From assembly GCF_905397275.1 (NCBI RefSeq), contig NZ_CAJPUY010000015.1:107799-171798 (forward strand): DNA of 64,000 nt, read 5' to 3'. Under the pieces are notes generated by a model. The model had not been told where the DNA came from. It saw only the letters and a list, made by a program, of their open reading frames with translations, and ran no database searches. This DNA comes from Cupriavidus yeoncheonensis (GTDB taxonomy: Bacteria; Pseudomonadota; Gammaproteobacteria; Burkholderiales; Burkholderiaceae). Position 1 is the first letter of the stretch. Every line of letters begins with the position of its first letter. Position numbers and translations under genes: made by a program. Below, piece after piece: positions 41,372-55,287 of the stretch.

Positions 41372-43048
41372 ATGGCGACCACCGCCCATCTCGATACCTT
41401 CGCCCGCGACCGGCTGCCCCCGCCGCAGGCGTGGCCAGAATTCCGTTTCAACGCGGATACCGACTACCCCGAGCGCCTGAACTGCGCCGTGGAACTGGTT
41501 GACCGGCACGTGCGCGAAGGCCGCGGCGAGCGCGTGGCCGTGCGTCACCGGCGCGATGGCGGCATGGAGGCCATCACCTATGCGCAGCTTGCGGCGCTGA
41601 GCAACCGCATCGCCCATGTGCTGACCGAGGACATGGGGCTGGTGCCAGGCAACCGCGTGCTGCTGCGCGGGCCCAACAACCTGATGATGGCGGCGAGCTG
41701 GCTGGCGACCATCAAGGCGGGGCTGATCGCCGTGCCGACCATGCCGCTGTTGCGTGCGAAGGAACTCAAGCAGATTCTCGACAAGGCCCAGGTCACCGCG
41801 GCGCTGTGCGATGTGCGGCTGCGCGAGGATCTCGAGGCCAACCGGCAGCAGGGCGGCGAATTCCATAGTCCGACGCTGGCCCAGGCGCTGTATTTCAACG
41901 GCGAGGGGGAGGGTTCGCTGGAAGCCGCGATGGCCGGCAAGCCCGAGGCATTCGATGCCTGCGACACGGCGGCCGACGACGTATGCCTGATCGCCTTCAC
42001 GAGCGGCACGACCGGCCAGCCCAAGGGCACCGTCCACTTCCACCGCGATGTGCTGGCGATGTGCGACCTGTTCCCGCGCCATGTGCTGCGCCCGGAGCCG
42101 GACGATATCTTCTGCGGCACGCCGCCGATCGCCTTCACGTTCGGCCTGGGCGGCATCCTGTGCTTTCCCTGGCGCATCGGCGCCAGCACCGTGCTGGCCG
42201 AGAAGCTCACGCCGGATGGACTGCTGGAGCTGATTGCGGATTTCCGCGCGACCATCGTGTGCACCGCGCCCACCTTCTACCGCCAGATGGCCGCGCAGGC
42301 TTCGCGCTACGACCTGCGCAGCCTGAAGAAGAGCGTGTCGGCCGGCGAGGCGCTGCCCGATGCCACGCGCCAGGCGTGGAAGGCGGCCACGGGCATCGAG
42401 ATGACCGACGGCATCGGCGGCACGGAGATGATGCATATCTTCATCTCGAGCGCCGGCGCCGAGGTGAAGCCGGGCGCCATCGGCAAGGTCGTGCCGGGCT
42501 ACGTCGCGCAGATCGTCGACGAAGACATGCAGCCGGTGCCGCCGGGGACAGTGGGCAAGCTCGCGGTGCGTGGCCCCACGGGCTGCCGCTACCTGGACGA
42601 TCCGCGCCAGGCCAACTACGTGAAGGCCGGCTGGAACCTGCCCGGGGACACCTTCTACATGGACGAGGAAGGCTACTACTTCTACCAGGCCCGCTCCGAT
42701 GACATGATCATCTCCGCCGGCTACAACATCGCCGGCCCGGAAGTCGAAAGCACGCTGATGCAGCACAAGGACGTGGCCGAATGCGGCGTGGTCGGTGCGC
42801 CGGACGCGGAGCGCGGCCAGGTGGTGACGGCCTACGTCGTGCTGCGCGAAGGCGTGGAGGCCAGCGATGCCACGCGTGCCGCGCTGCAGGACTACGTGAA
42901 GCGCCAGATCGCGCCATACAAGTACCCGCGGCGCATCGTCTTCGTGCCGGCGCTGCCGCGCACGGAAACCGGCAAGCTGCAGCGCTTCCGGCTGCGCCAG
43001 CTGGCGGAGCAGGGCAATGGCGGCGCGGCCGGAGCCGTGCAGCCATGA
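41372..43048 (+). CDS. abmG: 2-Aminobenzoate-CoA ligase
   Basis: 558 residues of the benzoate-CoA ligase family. The AMP-binding AFTSGTTGQPKGTVHFHRD is near residues 206-224, and the C-terminal catalytic lysine lies in RTETGKLQRFRLR. Activates an aromatic acid as the first step of the pathway. The match to aminobenzoate rather than benzoate is inferred from the adjacent bifunctional flavoenzyme. A GGAGACAAG ribosome-binding site precedes the ATG. Its stop overlaps the thioesterase start (ATGA). Confidence 0.8.
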   Translation: MATTAHLDTFARDRLPPPQAWPEFRFNADTDYPERLNCAVELVDRHVREGRGERVAVRHRRDGGMEAITYAQLAALSNRIAHVLTEDMGLVPGNRVLLRGPNNLMMAASWLATIKAGLIAVPTMPLLRAKELKQILDKAQVTAALCDVRLREDLEANRQQGGEFHSPTLAQALYFNGEGEGSLEAAMAGKPEAFDACDTAADDVCLIAFTSGTTGQPKGTVHFHRDVLAMCDLFPRHVLRPEPDDIFCGTPPIAFTFGLGGILCFPWRIGASTVLAEKLTPDGLLELIADFRATIVCTAPTFYRQMAAQASRYDLRSLKKSVSAGEALPDATRQAWKAATGIEMTDGIGGTEMMHIFISSAGAEVKPGAIGKVVPGYVAQIVDEDMQPVPPGTVGKLAVRGPTGCRYLDDPRQANYVKAGWNLPGDTFYMDEEGYYFYQARSDDMIISAGYNIAGPEVESTLMQHKDVAECGVVGAPDAERGQVVTAYVVLREGVEASDATRAALQDYVKRQIAPYKYPRRIVFVPALPRTETGKLQRFRLRQLAEQGNGGAAGAVQP

Positions 43049-43494
43049 GCGCCGTGTTCCGCAACACCGTGCTGGTGCGGTTCGGGCATTGCGATGCCGC
43101 CGGCATCGTGTTCTATCCGCGCTACTTCGAGATGCTCAACGACTTCATCGAAGACTGGTTTGCCCAGGCGCTGGACTGGCCTTTCAACGCCATGCACGGC
43201 GCCGGGCATGCCGGCGTGCCCACCGCCGACCTGCACTGCCGCTTTGTCGCGCCCAGCCGCATGGGCGAATCGCTCACGCGTGAACTGCGCGTGCAGAAGC
43301 TGGGGCAATCGAGCTTCACGGTGCAGGTGCGCTTCGTTGGCCCGGACGGCGGCTTGCGGCTGGAAGTGACGCAGCGGCTGGTCTGCGTCGATACGGGCAA
43401 GATCGCGCCAAGACCGCTGCCGGACCCTGTGCGGCAGGCGATGACGCAGTACCTGGATGCCAGCCTTGCCGCACCCGGCGGCCGGGGCATCTGA
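43045..43494 (+). CDS. 4-Hydroxybenzoyl-CoA-type thioesterase
   Basis: 149 residues of the hotdog fold. RFGHCDAAGIVFYPRYFEML near the N-terminus carries the catalytic Asp (D17) of the 4HBT family. It probably releases CoA from stalled or off-pathway aromatic CoA esters, recycling CoA for the pathway. It overlaps the ligase by 4 bp. Confidence 0.85.
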   Translation: MSAVFRNTVLVRFGHCDAAGIVFYPRYFEMLNDFIEDWFAQALDWPFNAMHGAGHAGVPTADLHCRFVAPSRMGESLTRELRVQKLGQSSFTVQVRFVGPDGGLRLEVTQRLVCVDTGKIAPRPLPDPVRQAMTQYLDASLAAPGGRGI

Positions 43495-43537
43495 AGCATC
43501 CAGGCCATTCGAGTAACCGAGACATCAGGACGCAATC

Positions 43538-43948
43538 ATGAAGATTCTGCAGCCGCCCGACTGGGCCGCACCGCGCGGCTATTCCAACGGCATCATGACG
43601 GAGATGCAGGCCGGCAGCCGGCTCATCTTTGTCGGAGGCCAGATCGGCTGGAACGGCCAGTGCGAATTCGAGACCGACGACTTCGGCCTGCAGGTGGCCC
43701 AGACCCTGCGCAATATCGTCGCCGTGCTGGCGGCGGGCGGCGCGAAGCCGGAGCACATCACGCGCATGACGTGGTATGTGAAGGACAAGGCGGAATACGT
43801 GGCGGCGTACCCGGTCATCGGCCAGCATTACCGGGACACCATCGGCCGGCATTTCCCGGCGATGACGGCGGTGGAAGTGGCGGACTTGGTGGAGCCGCGC
43901 GCCAAGGTGGAAATCGAGGTGACAGCGGTGGTGCCGCCGGCTGCATAA
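43538..43948 (+). CDS. Rid-family (YjgF/YER057c/UK114) protein lacking the usual catalytic arginine
   Basis: 136 residues with the Rid fold (RLIFVGGQIGWNG near the start; FPAMTAVEVADLVEPRAKVEIEV at the end). Archetypal RidA hydrolyses reactive enamines and imines with an Arg in PxRSxVEV; here the position is Met109 (PAMTAVEV). It is therefore outside the archetypal deaminase group and resembles the other Rid subfamilies, whose activities are largely unassigned. It lies 43 bp downstream of the thioesterase, last in the operon. A role with an amino-enone intermediate is possible but speculative. Confidence 0.8.
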   Translation: MKILQPPDWAAPRGYSNGIMTEMQAGSRLIFVGGQIGWNGQCEFETDDFGLQVAQTLRNIVAVLAAGGAKPEHITRMTWYVKDKAEYVAAYPVIGQHYRDTIGRHFPAMTAVEVADLVEPRAKVEIEVTAVVPPAA

Positions 43949-44294
43949 AGGGCTGCATACAGGCGAGGTGACAGGGTGAAAGCGGCCGGGCGGGGCGGCT
44001 CGGGCATTGCCGGAGCCGCACGCAAGTCCTTGAAAACTTGAGAAATTGCCGGGTGCGAGGTATAATCCGAAAGTTTCGCTTTCAGAACCCTTCACCCTAG
44101 CGCCTACCGCTTTCCACCTTCCGCCGCCCCCGTCCGCGCAGCTTTGCCAGCATTGAAACATGTGATGCAAAGTGCACGCTGCGACCGAGTCGCGCCGCAA
44201 TGGCAGCCTGCCACTGCAGCCGTACCGGATCTCTCCCTGGGGCACGAGGCGTTGATCAGGTCGGTCACGGGGTGAGTCCAGCAGGAGCCTACCC
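43949..44294 (+). promoter_or_regulatory. carA promoter and long leader region
   Basis: This 346-bp gene-free stretch separates the catabolic operon from carA. A good sigma-70 promoter, TTGAGA at 44038-44043 and TATAAT at 44061-44066 with a 17-bp spacer, predicts a start near 44073 and a leader of about 220 nt before the GTG of carA. The leader is pyrimidine-rich at first and contains a small inverted repeat (TGGCAG-C-CTGCCA, about 44199-44211). No further gene is visible. Confidence 0.7.
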
Positions 44295-45431
<1,137 letters not shown>

Positions 45432-45490
45432 GCGCGAAGCAAGCGCGAAGCCATTCAGTAACAGGGACGAGCAGGGAACAAGGACACGCC

Positions 45491-46168
45491 ATGAACGCCT
45501 TCATGCATACCGCTTTCGGCATCACCGACTTCTGGACCTATGTGCTGGGCACGATCTTCATCGTGCTGCTGCCGGGGCCGAACTCGATGTACGTGCTGTC
45601 GGTGGCGGCGCAGCGCGGCGTGCGCGTGGGCTACAAGGGCGCCTGCGGCGTGTTCCTCGGCGACGCGGTGCTGATGGTGCTGTCGGCGGCGGGCGTGGCC
45701 TCGCTGCTCAAGGCCAGCCCGGCGCTGTTCTATGTGGTGAAGTACATCGGCGCGGCCTACCTGGGCTGGATCGGGTTCAACATGCTGCGCGGGGCCATCC
45801 GCAACTGGTCGTCGCGCGGTGAGGCAGGCGCTGCCAAGGCGCCGGCAGCCGGCGCGCCGGACCAGTCCAACCCGTTCCGCAAGGCGCTGCTGATCAGCCT
45901 GCTGAACCCGAAGGCCATCCTGTTCTTTATCTCGTTCTTCATCCAGTTCGTCGACCCGGCTTTCGCCTATCCGGCGCTGTCGTTCGGCGTGCTGGGGCTG
46001 ATCTGCCAGATCTGCAGCTTCGCCTACCTGACCACGATCATCTTCGTGGGCGCGAAGCTGGCCGATGCCTTCCGCCGTCGACGCCGCCTGTCGGCCGGCA
46101 TGGCGAGCGGCGTGGGGGCCATGTTCATCGGCTTCGGCGCGAAGCTGGCAACGGCCACCGTGGGCTGA
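45491..46168 (+). CDS. LysE/RhtB-family amino-acid exporter
   Basis: 225 residues with about six membrane helices. The N-terminal LLPGPNSMYVLSVAAQRGVRVG is the LysE/RhtB signature, with NPKAILFFISFF in the middle. Members export amino acids such as lysine, arginine, homoserine or threonine. It is inserted between carA and carB, 59 bp after carA and 103 bp before carB, so all three may be co-transcribed. The substrate is unknown. Confidence 0.87.
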   Translation: MNAFMHTAFGITDFWTYVLGTIFIVLLPGPNSMYVLSVAAQRGVRVGYKGACGVFLGDAVLMVLSAAGVASLLKASPALFYVVKYIGAAYLGWIGFNMLRGAIRNWSSRGEAGAAKAPAAGAPDQSNPFRKALLISLLNPKAILFFISFFIQFVDPAFAYPALSFGVLGLICQICSFAYLTTIIFVGAKLADAFRRRRRLSAGMASGVGAMFIGFGAKLATATVG

Positions 46169-46199
46169 AGTTCAAGAAGCCCGAACTGCTGACATTTTT

Positions 46200-46250
46200 G
46201 AATCCGGACGGATTCCTGATTACCGGTGCGGTCCGCCTGCGAAGCGGACC
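46200..46250 (+). other. Two stem-loops in the carB leader
   Basis: GAATCCG-GA-CGGATTC (46200-46215) and GGTCCGC-CTGCGAA-GCGGACC (46230-46250) are perfect inverted repeats in tandem in the 103-bp gap before carB. Neither has a T-run, so they look like leader structures or mRNA stabilisers rather than terminators. Confidence 0.5.
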
Positions 46251-46271
46251 GGCCCATAAAGAGAGCGTGCA

Positions 46272-49520
<3,249 letters not shown>

Positions 49521-49623
49521 CTTGAACGCCTGACGGGGCGGTTGCGCTCCGTCAAGGACCTCGAGCCTGCCGGTGTTGCTGCCGGCGGGCATCTTGGCCT
49601 AAACTACGTCGAATTCGTTGATC

Positions 49624-49649
49624 GGCGCCCGGTTTCCCCGGGCGCCTTT
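49624..49649 (+). terminator. Stem-loop downstream of carB
   Basis: GGCGCCCGG (49624-49632) pairs with CCGGGCGCC (49638-49646) around TTTCC and is followed by TTTCCC. The stem is strong, the T-run short. It probably helps end the carB transcript. Confidence 0.6.
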
Positions 49650-49659
49650 CCCATCCGAA

Positions 49660-49738
49660 AGCCGCGGTTGAGCGGAAGTGCCCCAGGCCAGATACATAGG
49701 CCGGGCACGGTTCCAGCTCCGCTGCGGCTCATTTTTTT
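49660..49738 (+). terminator. Long terminator-like hairpin in the greA leader
   Basis: Outer stem AGCCGC (49660-49665) with GCGGCT (49724-49729) and AGCGGA (49671-49676) with TCCGCT (49718-49723); inner stem TGCCC (49679-49683) with GGGCA (49703-49707) and GGCC (49686-49689) with GGCC (49699-49702). Seven T (49732-49738) follow at once, ending 13 nt before the greA ATG. The shape is that of an intrinsic terminator or attenuator. Whether greA has a promoter before it, making it a true attenuator, cannot be seen. Confidence 0.65.
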
Positions 49739-49751
49739 GTTGATCGAAAAC

Positions 49752-50228
49752 ATGAGCACCATTCCGATTACCAAGCGTGGCGCCGAACTGCTCAAGGAAG
49801 AGCTGCAGCGCCTCAAGGCTGTCGAGCGTCCGGCGGTGATCAATGCCATCTCCGAAGCGCGTGCGCAGGGCGATCTCTCTGAAAACGCGGAGTACGACGC
49901 CGCCAAGGAAAAGCAAGCCTTCATCGAGGGCCGCATCCTGGAGGTCGAGTCCAAGCTGTCCGCAGCGCAGGTCATTGACCCGACCCAACTCGATACGGAC
50001 GGCCGCATTGTGTTCGGCGCCACGGTGGACCTGGAAGACCTGGAGTCCGGTAGCCCGGTGAGTTATCAGATTGTCGGCGATGACGAGGCTGACCTGGATA
50101 GCGGCAAGATTTCCGTCAGTTCGCCGATCGCGCGTGCGCTGATCGGCAAGTTCGAGGGCGACGTTGCAACCGTCCTGGCTCCGGGCGGCGAACGCGAGTA
50201 CGAAGTCATCACCGTCCGCTACATCTGA
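49752..50228 (+). CDS. greA: Transcription elongation factor GreA
   Basis: 158 residues, normal length. The N-terminal coiled-coil hairpin carries acidic tip residues D41 and E44 in ARAQGDLSENAEY. The C-terminal domain contains VSYQIVGDDEAD and SPIARALIGK. It rescues backtracked RNA polymerase by stimulating transcript cleavage. The start MSTIPITKRGAELL at 49752 is standard; no ribosome-binding site is obvious. Confidence 0.96.
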   Translation: MSTIPITKRGAELLKEELQRLKAVERPAVINAISEARAQGDLSENAEYDAAKEKQAFIEGRILEVESKLSAAQVIDPTQLDTDGRIVFGATVDLEDLESGSPVSYQIVGDDEADLDSGKISVSSPIARALIGKFEGDVATVLAPGGEREYEVITVRYI

Positions 50229-50262
50229 GGTCGGTTCCCCGACCGACTGGACCAAGCGGATC

Positions 50263-50766
50263 GTGTTCTCTTCCTCCTACTCAAGCCTGCCGCCGCTGCC
50301 CCATCGCATTTTCCTGCTCCTGACGGTCGTCTGGGCCGGCAGCCTTTGGACGGTGGGCTACATGGTGGCCCCGACGCTGTTTTCCGTGCTGCCCAGCCGC
50401 GAGACGGCGGGCATGATCGCCGGCCACCTGTTCCATACCGAGGCCATCCTGGGCGTGACCATCGGCGTACTGCAGCTGGTGCTGTGCAATGTGCTGATCC
50501 GGCGCGGAGCCAACCGCTATCGGGTCCTGCGCTGGCTGGTGCTGGCCATGCTGTGTTGCGTGCTGGTGGGCTATTTCGGCACACAGCCTTTCATGGGCAG
50601 CCTCAAGGAGAAGGCGACGGCGCTCGGTGTCGGTGTGTCGGAGTCGCCGTTCCGGGCTCAGTTCGGCATGTTGCACGGCGTGTCCAGCGCCTTCTACCTG
50701 GTGCAGAGCCTGTTGGCGCTGGCACTGGTGTGGCGCGCTTCGGCGCCGCGCTCGGCCGGCGAATAG
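50263..50766 (+). CDS. DUF4149 membrane protein
   Basis: 167 residues with four membrane helices. It contains WAGSLWTVGYMVAPTLFSVL and a C-terminal FGMLHGVSSAFYLVQSLLALALV, matching DUF4149 proteins that lie beside greA and yhbY in Burkholderiales. The function is unknown. A GTG at 50263 is taken as the start; the open frame extends upstream into greA, so the true start is uncertain. Confidence 0.75.
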   Translation: MFSSSYSSLPPLPHRIFLLLTVVWAGSLWTVGYMVAPTLFSVLPSRETAGMIAGHLFHTEAILGVTIGVLQLVLCNVLIRRGANRYRVLRWLVLAMLCCVLVGYFGTQPFMGSLKEKATALGVGVSESPFRAQFGMLHGVSSAFYLVQSLLALALVWRASAPRSAGE

Positions 50767-50825
50767 CCAGCCGGCGAATCGATCCGGCGACCCGGAGAGG
50801 GCGGCCCGCGCCGGGCCGCCGTTGT

Positions 50826-51329
50826 TCAGGCCAGGGCCTTCTTCTTCGGGCTGGCGGGCCGGGCGCGCGAGCGCTTGACGTTGCCGCCGGCCGTGACGCG
50901 TTCATTGCCCAGCACCGTGACTTCCTTGCGGGTCGGGCGGCGATTGGGCGCACCGCTGGGCTTCTTCACCGTCACGGTGCGAGGCGCGACGCCAGTGCGG
51001 CGTGCCGGCGCGTGGCGGCCGAGGTCCTGCGGCTGGTTTTCCTTGAGGCGAGCCTCGCCCGGACGCCAGACGACCAGCAGCTTGCCGATATGCTGGATCG
51101 GAGCGGCGCTCAGTTCATCGCAAATGGCTTCGTAGATGGCGACGCGGGCCTCGCGGTCGTCACCGAACACGCGAATCTTGATCAGATCGTGGGCCGCCAG
51201 GCTGCGGTCGATTTCGCCCAGCACCGCGCGCGTGAGTCCTTCCGCGCCAATCATAACGACCGGATTGAGGCCGTGGGCACGAGAGCGGAGTTCGGAGCGC
51301 TGGGCTGGAATAAGTTGAAGTGCGGACAT
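50826..51329 (-). CDS. yhbY: YhbY-family RNA-binding protein (CRM domain)
   Basis: 167 residues. The CRM/YhbY domain fills about 1-97, beginning SALQLIPAQRSELRSRAHGLNPVVMIG with the GxxG-like loop region and ending with WRPGE. A basic Arg/Lys/Ala-rich tail of about 70 residues follows, an extension beyond E. coli YhbY (97 aa). Binds pre-50S ribosomes. It is divergent from rlmE, which also acts on the large subunit. Confidence 0.88.
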   Translation of the reverse strand: MSALQLIPAQRSELRSRAHGLNPVVMIGAEGLTRAVLGEIDRSLAAHDLIKIRVFGDDREARVAIYEAICDELSAAPIQHIGKLLVVWRPGEARLKENQPQDLGRHAPARRTGVAPRTVTVKKPSGAPNRRPTRKEVTVLGNERVTAGGNVKRSRARPASPKKKALA

Positions 51330-51533
51330 AAATAGGCGCTGACGGCGCAGGAATAAGTGCTGCCAACGGCCCGAACGGGCAATGGCGGCCCGAATTGGCC
51401 ACCGCTGGCATGCGATTGGCGCGTATTATCCGCCAAATCAGTGCAGGTTGGCGGCAAAAAACGGCAAAACAGGCAAGAAATTGCGGCGCGCTCGATTCGC
51501 GGCGCCGGCAGACAGGAAACAGGCGTAATCAGA

Positions 51534-52211
51534 ATGGCCAAAGGCAAGACGAAGAACAAGTTCAACCAGTCGTGGCTGCACGACCACATCAACGACCCAT
51601 ACGTGAAGATGGCGCAGCGCGACGGGTATCGTGCGCGCGCGGCCTACAAGCTCAAGGAAATCGACGAGCAGGACAAGCTGATCCAGCCCGGCCAGGTCAT
51701 TGTCGACCTGGGCGCCGCGCCTGGCAGCTGGAGCCAGTACGCGCGCAACAAGCTGGCGGCCTCGCCGCGGGCGGTTGGTGGCAAGCCTGATGGGGCGGTG
51801 GTGGCTATCGATATCCTGCCCATGGAGGCCGTTGCCGACGTCACGTTTATCCAGGGTGATTTTCGTGAGGAAGAAGTATTTCGCCAGCTAGAGGAGGTGG
51901 TGATGGCGGCTTCCGGCGGCGGAAAAATCGACCTTGTATTGTCTGACATGGCCCCCAACTTGTCAGGTGTGGCGTTTGCCGACGCTGCGCGTATCGAGTA
52001 TCTGTGTGATCTGGCCTTGGATTTTGCGCAGGCCCATCTCAAGGCGGACGGCGCATTGCTGGTAAAGTGTTTCCACGGCAGTGGTTACAGCCAGATCGTC
52101 GAGAAGTTCAAACGGCAGTTCAAGGTGGTCGCCTCACGCAAGCCCAAGGCGTCGCGCGACAAATCCTCTGAAACATTTATCCTTGGGCGTTACCTCAAAG
52201 TCATGAATTGA
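51534..52211 (+). CDS. rlmE: 23S rRNA (U2552-2'-O)-methyltransferase
   Basis: 225 residues. The SAM motif IVDLGAAPGSWSQYA is near residues 56-70, and the catalytic Lys/Asp/Lys/Glu residues lie in AYKLKEID, LSDMAPNLSG, VKCFHGSG and the C-terminal ETFILGR. Methylates U2552 of 23S rRNA late in 50S assembly. It precedes ftsH, as in E. coli. The start MAKGKTKNKF has a weak ribosome-binding site. Confidence 0.94.
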   Translation: MAKGKTKNKFNQSWLHDHINDPYVKMAQRDGYRARAAYKLKEIDEQDKLIQPGQVIVDLGAAPGSWSQYARNKLAASPRAVGGKPDGAVVAIDILPMEAVADVTFIQGDFREEEVFRQLEEVVMAASGGGKIDLVLSDMAPNLSGVAFADAARIEYLCDLALDFAQAHLKADGALLVKCFHGSGYSQIVEKFKRQFKVVASRKPKASRDKSSETFILGRYLKVMN

Positions 52212-52310
52212 CGGATCCGGCGGAAGCCGGGGCCGTCTGGTCCCGGGGGCTATCGGCTCCATAGTTTTCGCTGTTACCCCTTCGGGGCGGGTGCTGCATT
52301 ACAATGCAGC
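52210..52310 (+). other. Stem-loops between rlmE and ftsH
   Basis: A hairpin GACGG/CCGTC with inner CCGGC-GGAA-GCCGG (52210-52237) follows the rlmE stop, without a T-run. Then CCCC-TTC-GGGG (about 52277-52287) and a perfect 8-bp repeat GCTGCATT-AC-AATGCAGC (52293-52310) lie before the ftsH start. The TACAAT inside the last repeat could be a -10 element overlapped by an operator-like palindrome. This is suggestive only. Confidence 0.45.
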
Positions 52311-52346
52311 TATCCGTTGGCAAGGCAATCGCAAAGGAGTTCGGCC

Positions 52347-54230
<1,884 letters not shown>

Positions 54231-54278
54231 CGGCACGGATCGCCGTCCGCGGGACCGTGATCGCCTGGTAGTTCGGAC

Positions 54279-54310
54279 AAGCCGGTGCGCGAGCACCGGC
54301 TTTCTTGTTT
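54279..54310 (+). terminator. Terminator after ftsH
   Basis: AAGCCGGTGC (54279-54288) pairs with GCACCGGCTT (54293-54302) around GCGA, followed by TTTCTTGTTT. A good intrinsic terminator between ftsH and folP. Confidence 0.85.
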
Positions 54311-54360
54311 CTGCGCGGCACAGGCGCAGAACCACTTCTTTCCCATTGCGCTTTCCTACC

Positions 54361-55233
54361 TTGCAGCAGACCTCGCCATCCCGGTATTTCCAGTGCGGCC
54401 GCTATCGCTTCGCGCTGGATCGTCGCCCGCTCGTCATGGGCATTCTCAACGTTACGCCCGATTCGTTCTCGGACGGCGGCAAGCACGCCACGCGGGACGC
54501 GGCGCTGCGGCATGCCGAGCAGCTTATCGCGGAAGGCGTGGACATCCTCGATATCGGCGGCGAGTCGAGCCGCCCGGGTTCCGCGGCCTTGCCGCTGGAC
54601 GAAGAGCTGGCCCGCGTGATTCCGATCGTCGAAGCATTGCGCGACTGTGGCAAGCCGCTGTCGATCGACACCTACAAGCCCGAGGTGATGCGCGCATCGC
54701 TGTCGGCCGGTGCCGACCTGATCAACGATATCTGGGGCTTCCGCATGCCCGGTGCGATCGAGGCGGTCGCCAGTGGGCAGGCCGGCCTGTGCGTGATGCA
54801 TATGCAGCGGGACCCGCAGACCATGCAGGAGGACCCGCAGTACGCCGACGTGGTGGCCGAGGTGGGCGACTTCCTCGAAGAACGCGTGGCTGTATTGCAC
54901 AAGGCCGGTGTCGACCCGGCGCGCATCACCCTGGACCCGGGATTTGGCTTCGGCAAGACTCCGGATCATAATCTGCGCCTGCTGGGGCAATTGCCTGCGC
55001 TGGCGAAGGCTGGCCTGCCGCTGCTGGTGGGCCTGTCGCGCAAGTCGACGCTAGGAGCGATCCTCGGTGGCCGGCCGCCGATGCAGCGTGTGGCGGCGAG
55101 CCTTGCCGCGGCGGTATGTGCGGCGGAGCGCGGAGCCTTTATCGTGCGCGTGCATGATGTGCAGGATACGGTGGATGCCCTCAAGACGTGGTGGGCCGTC
55201 CGGAATGAGGCTGTGACAACCGTCGAGCCCTAG
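54361..55233 (+). CDS. folP: Dihydropteroate synthase
   Basis: 290 residues, TIM-barrel DHPS. LVMGILNVTPDSFSDGGKH and DIGGESSRPGS are the two PROSITE-type signatures, with SIDTYKPEV and LDPGFGFGKT further on. It condenses dihydropterin pyrophosphate with p-aminobenzoate in folate synthesis and is the sulfonamide target. No ATG lies upstream of the conserved start; a TTG at 54361 is the best choice but has no strong ribosome-binding site. glmM follows, the usual folP-glmM pairing. Confidence 0.93.
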   Translation: MQQTSPSRYFQCGRYRFALDRRPLVMGILNVTPDSFSDGGKHATRDAALRHAEQLIAEGVDILDIGGESSRPGSAALPLDEELARVIPIVEALRDCGKPLSIDTYKPEVMRASLSAGADLINDIWGFRMPGAIEAVASGQAGLCVMHMQRDPQTMQEDPQYADVVAEVGDFLEERVAVLHKAGVDPARITLDPGFGFGKTPDHNLRLLGQLPALAKAGLPLLVGLSRKSTLGAILGGRPPMQRVAASLAAAVCAAERGAFIVRVHDVQDTVDALKTWWAVRNEAVTTVEP

Positions 55234-55287
55234 CAGTTATCGCAGCAATAGTTGCCAGACAGAGCAAGCAAGAAAGGACGAAAGGGA

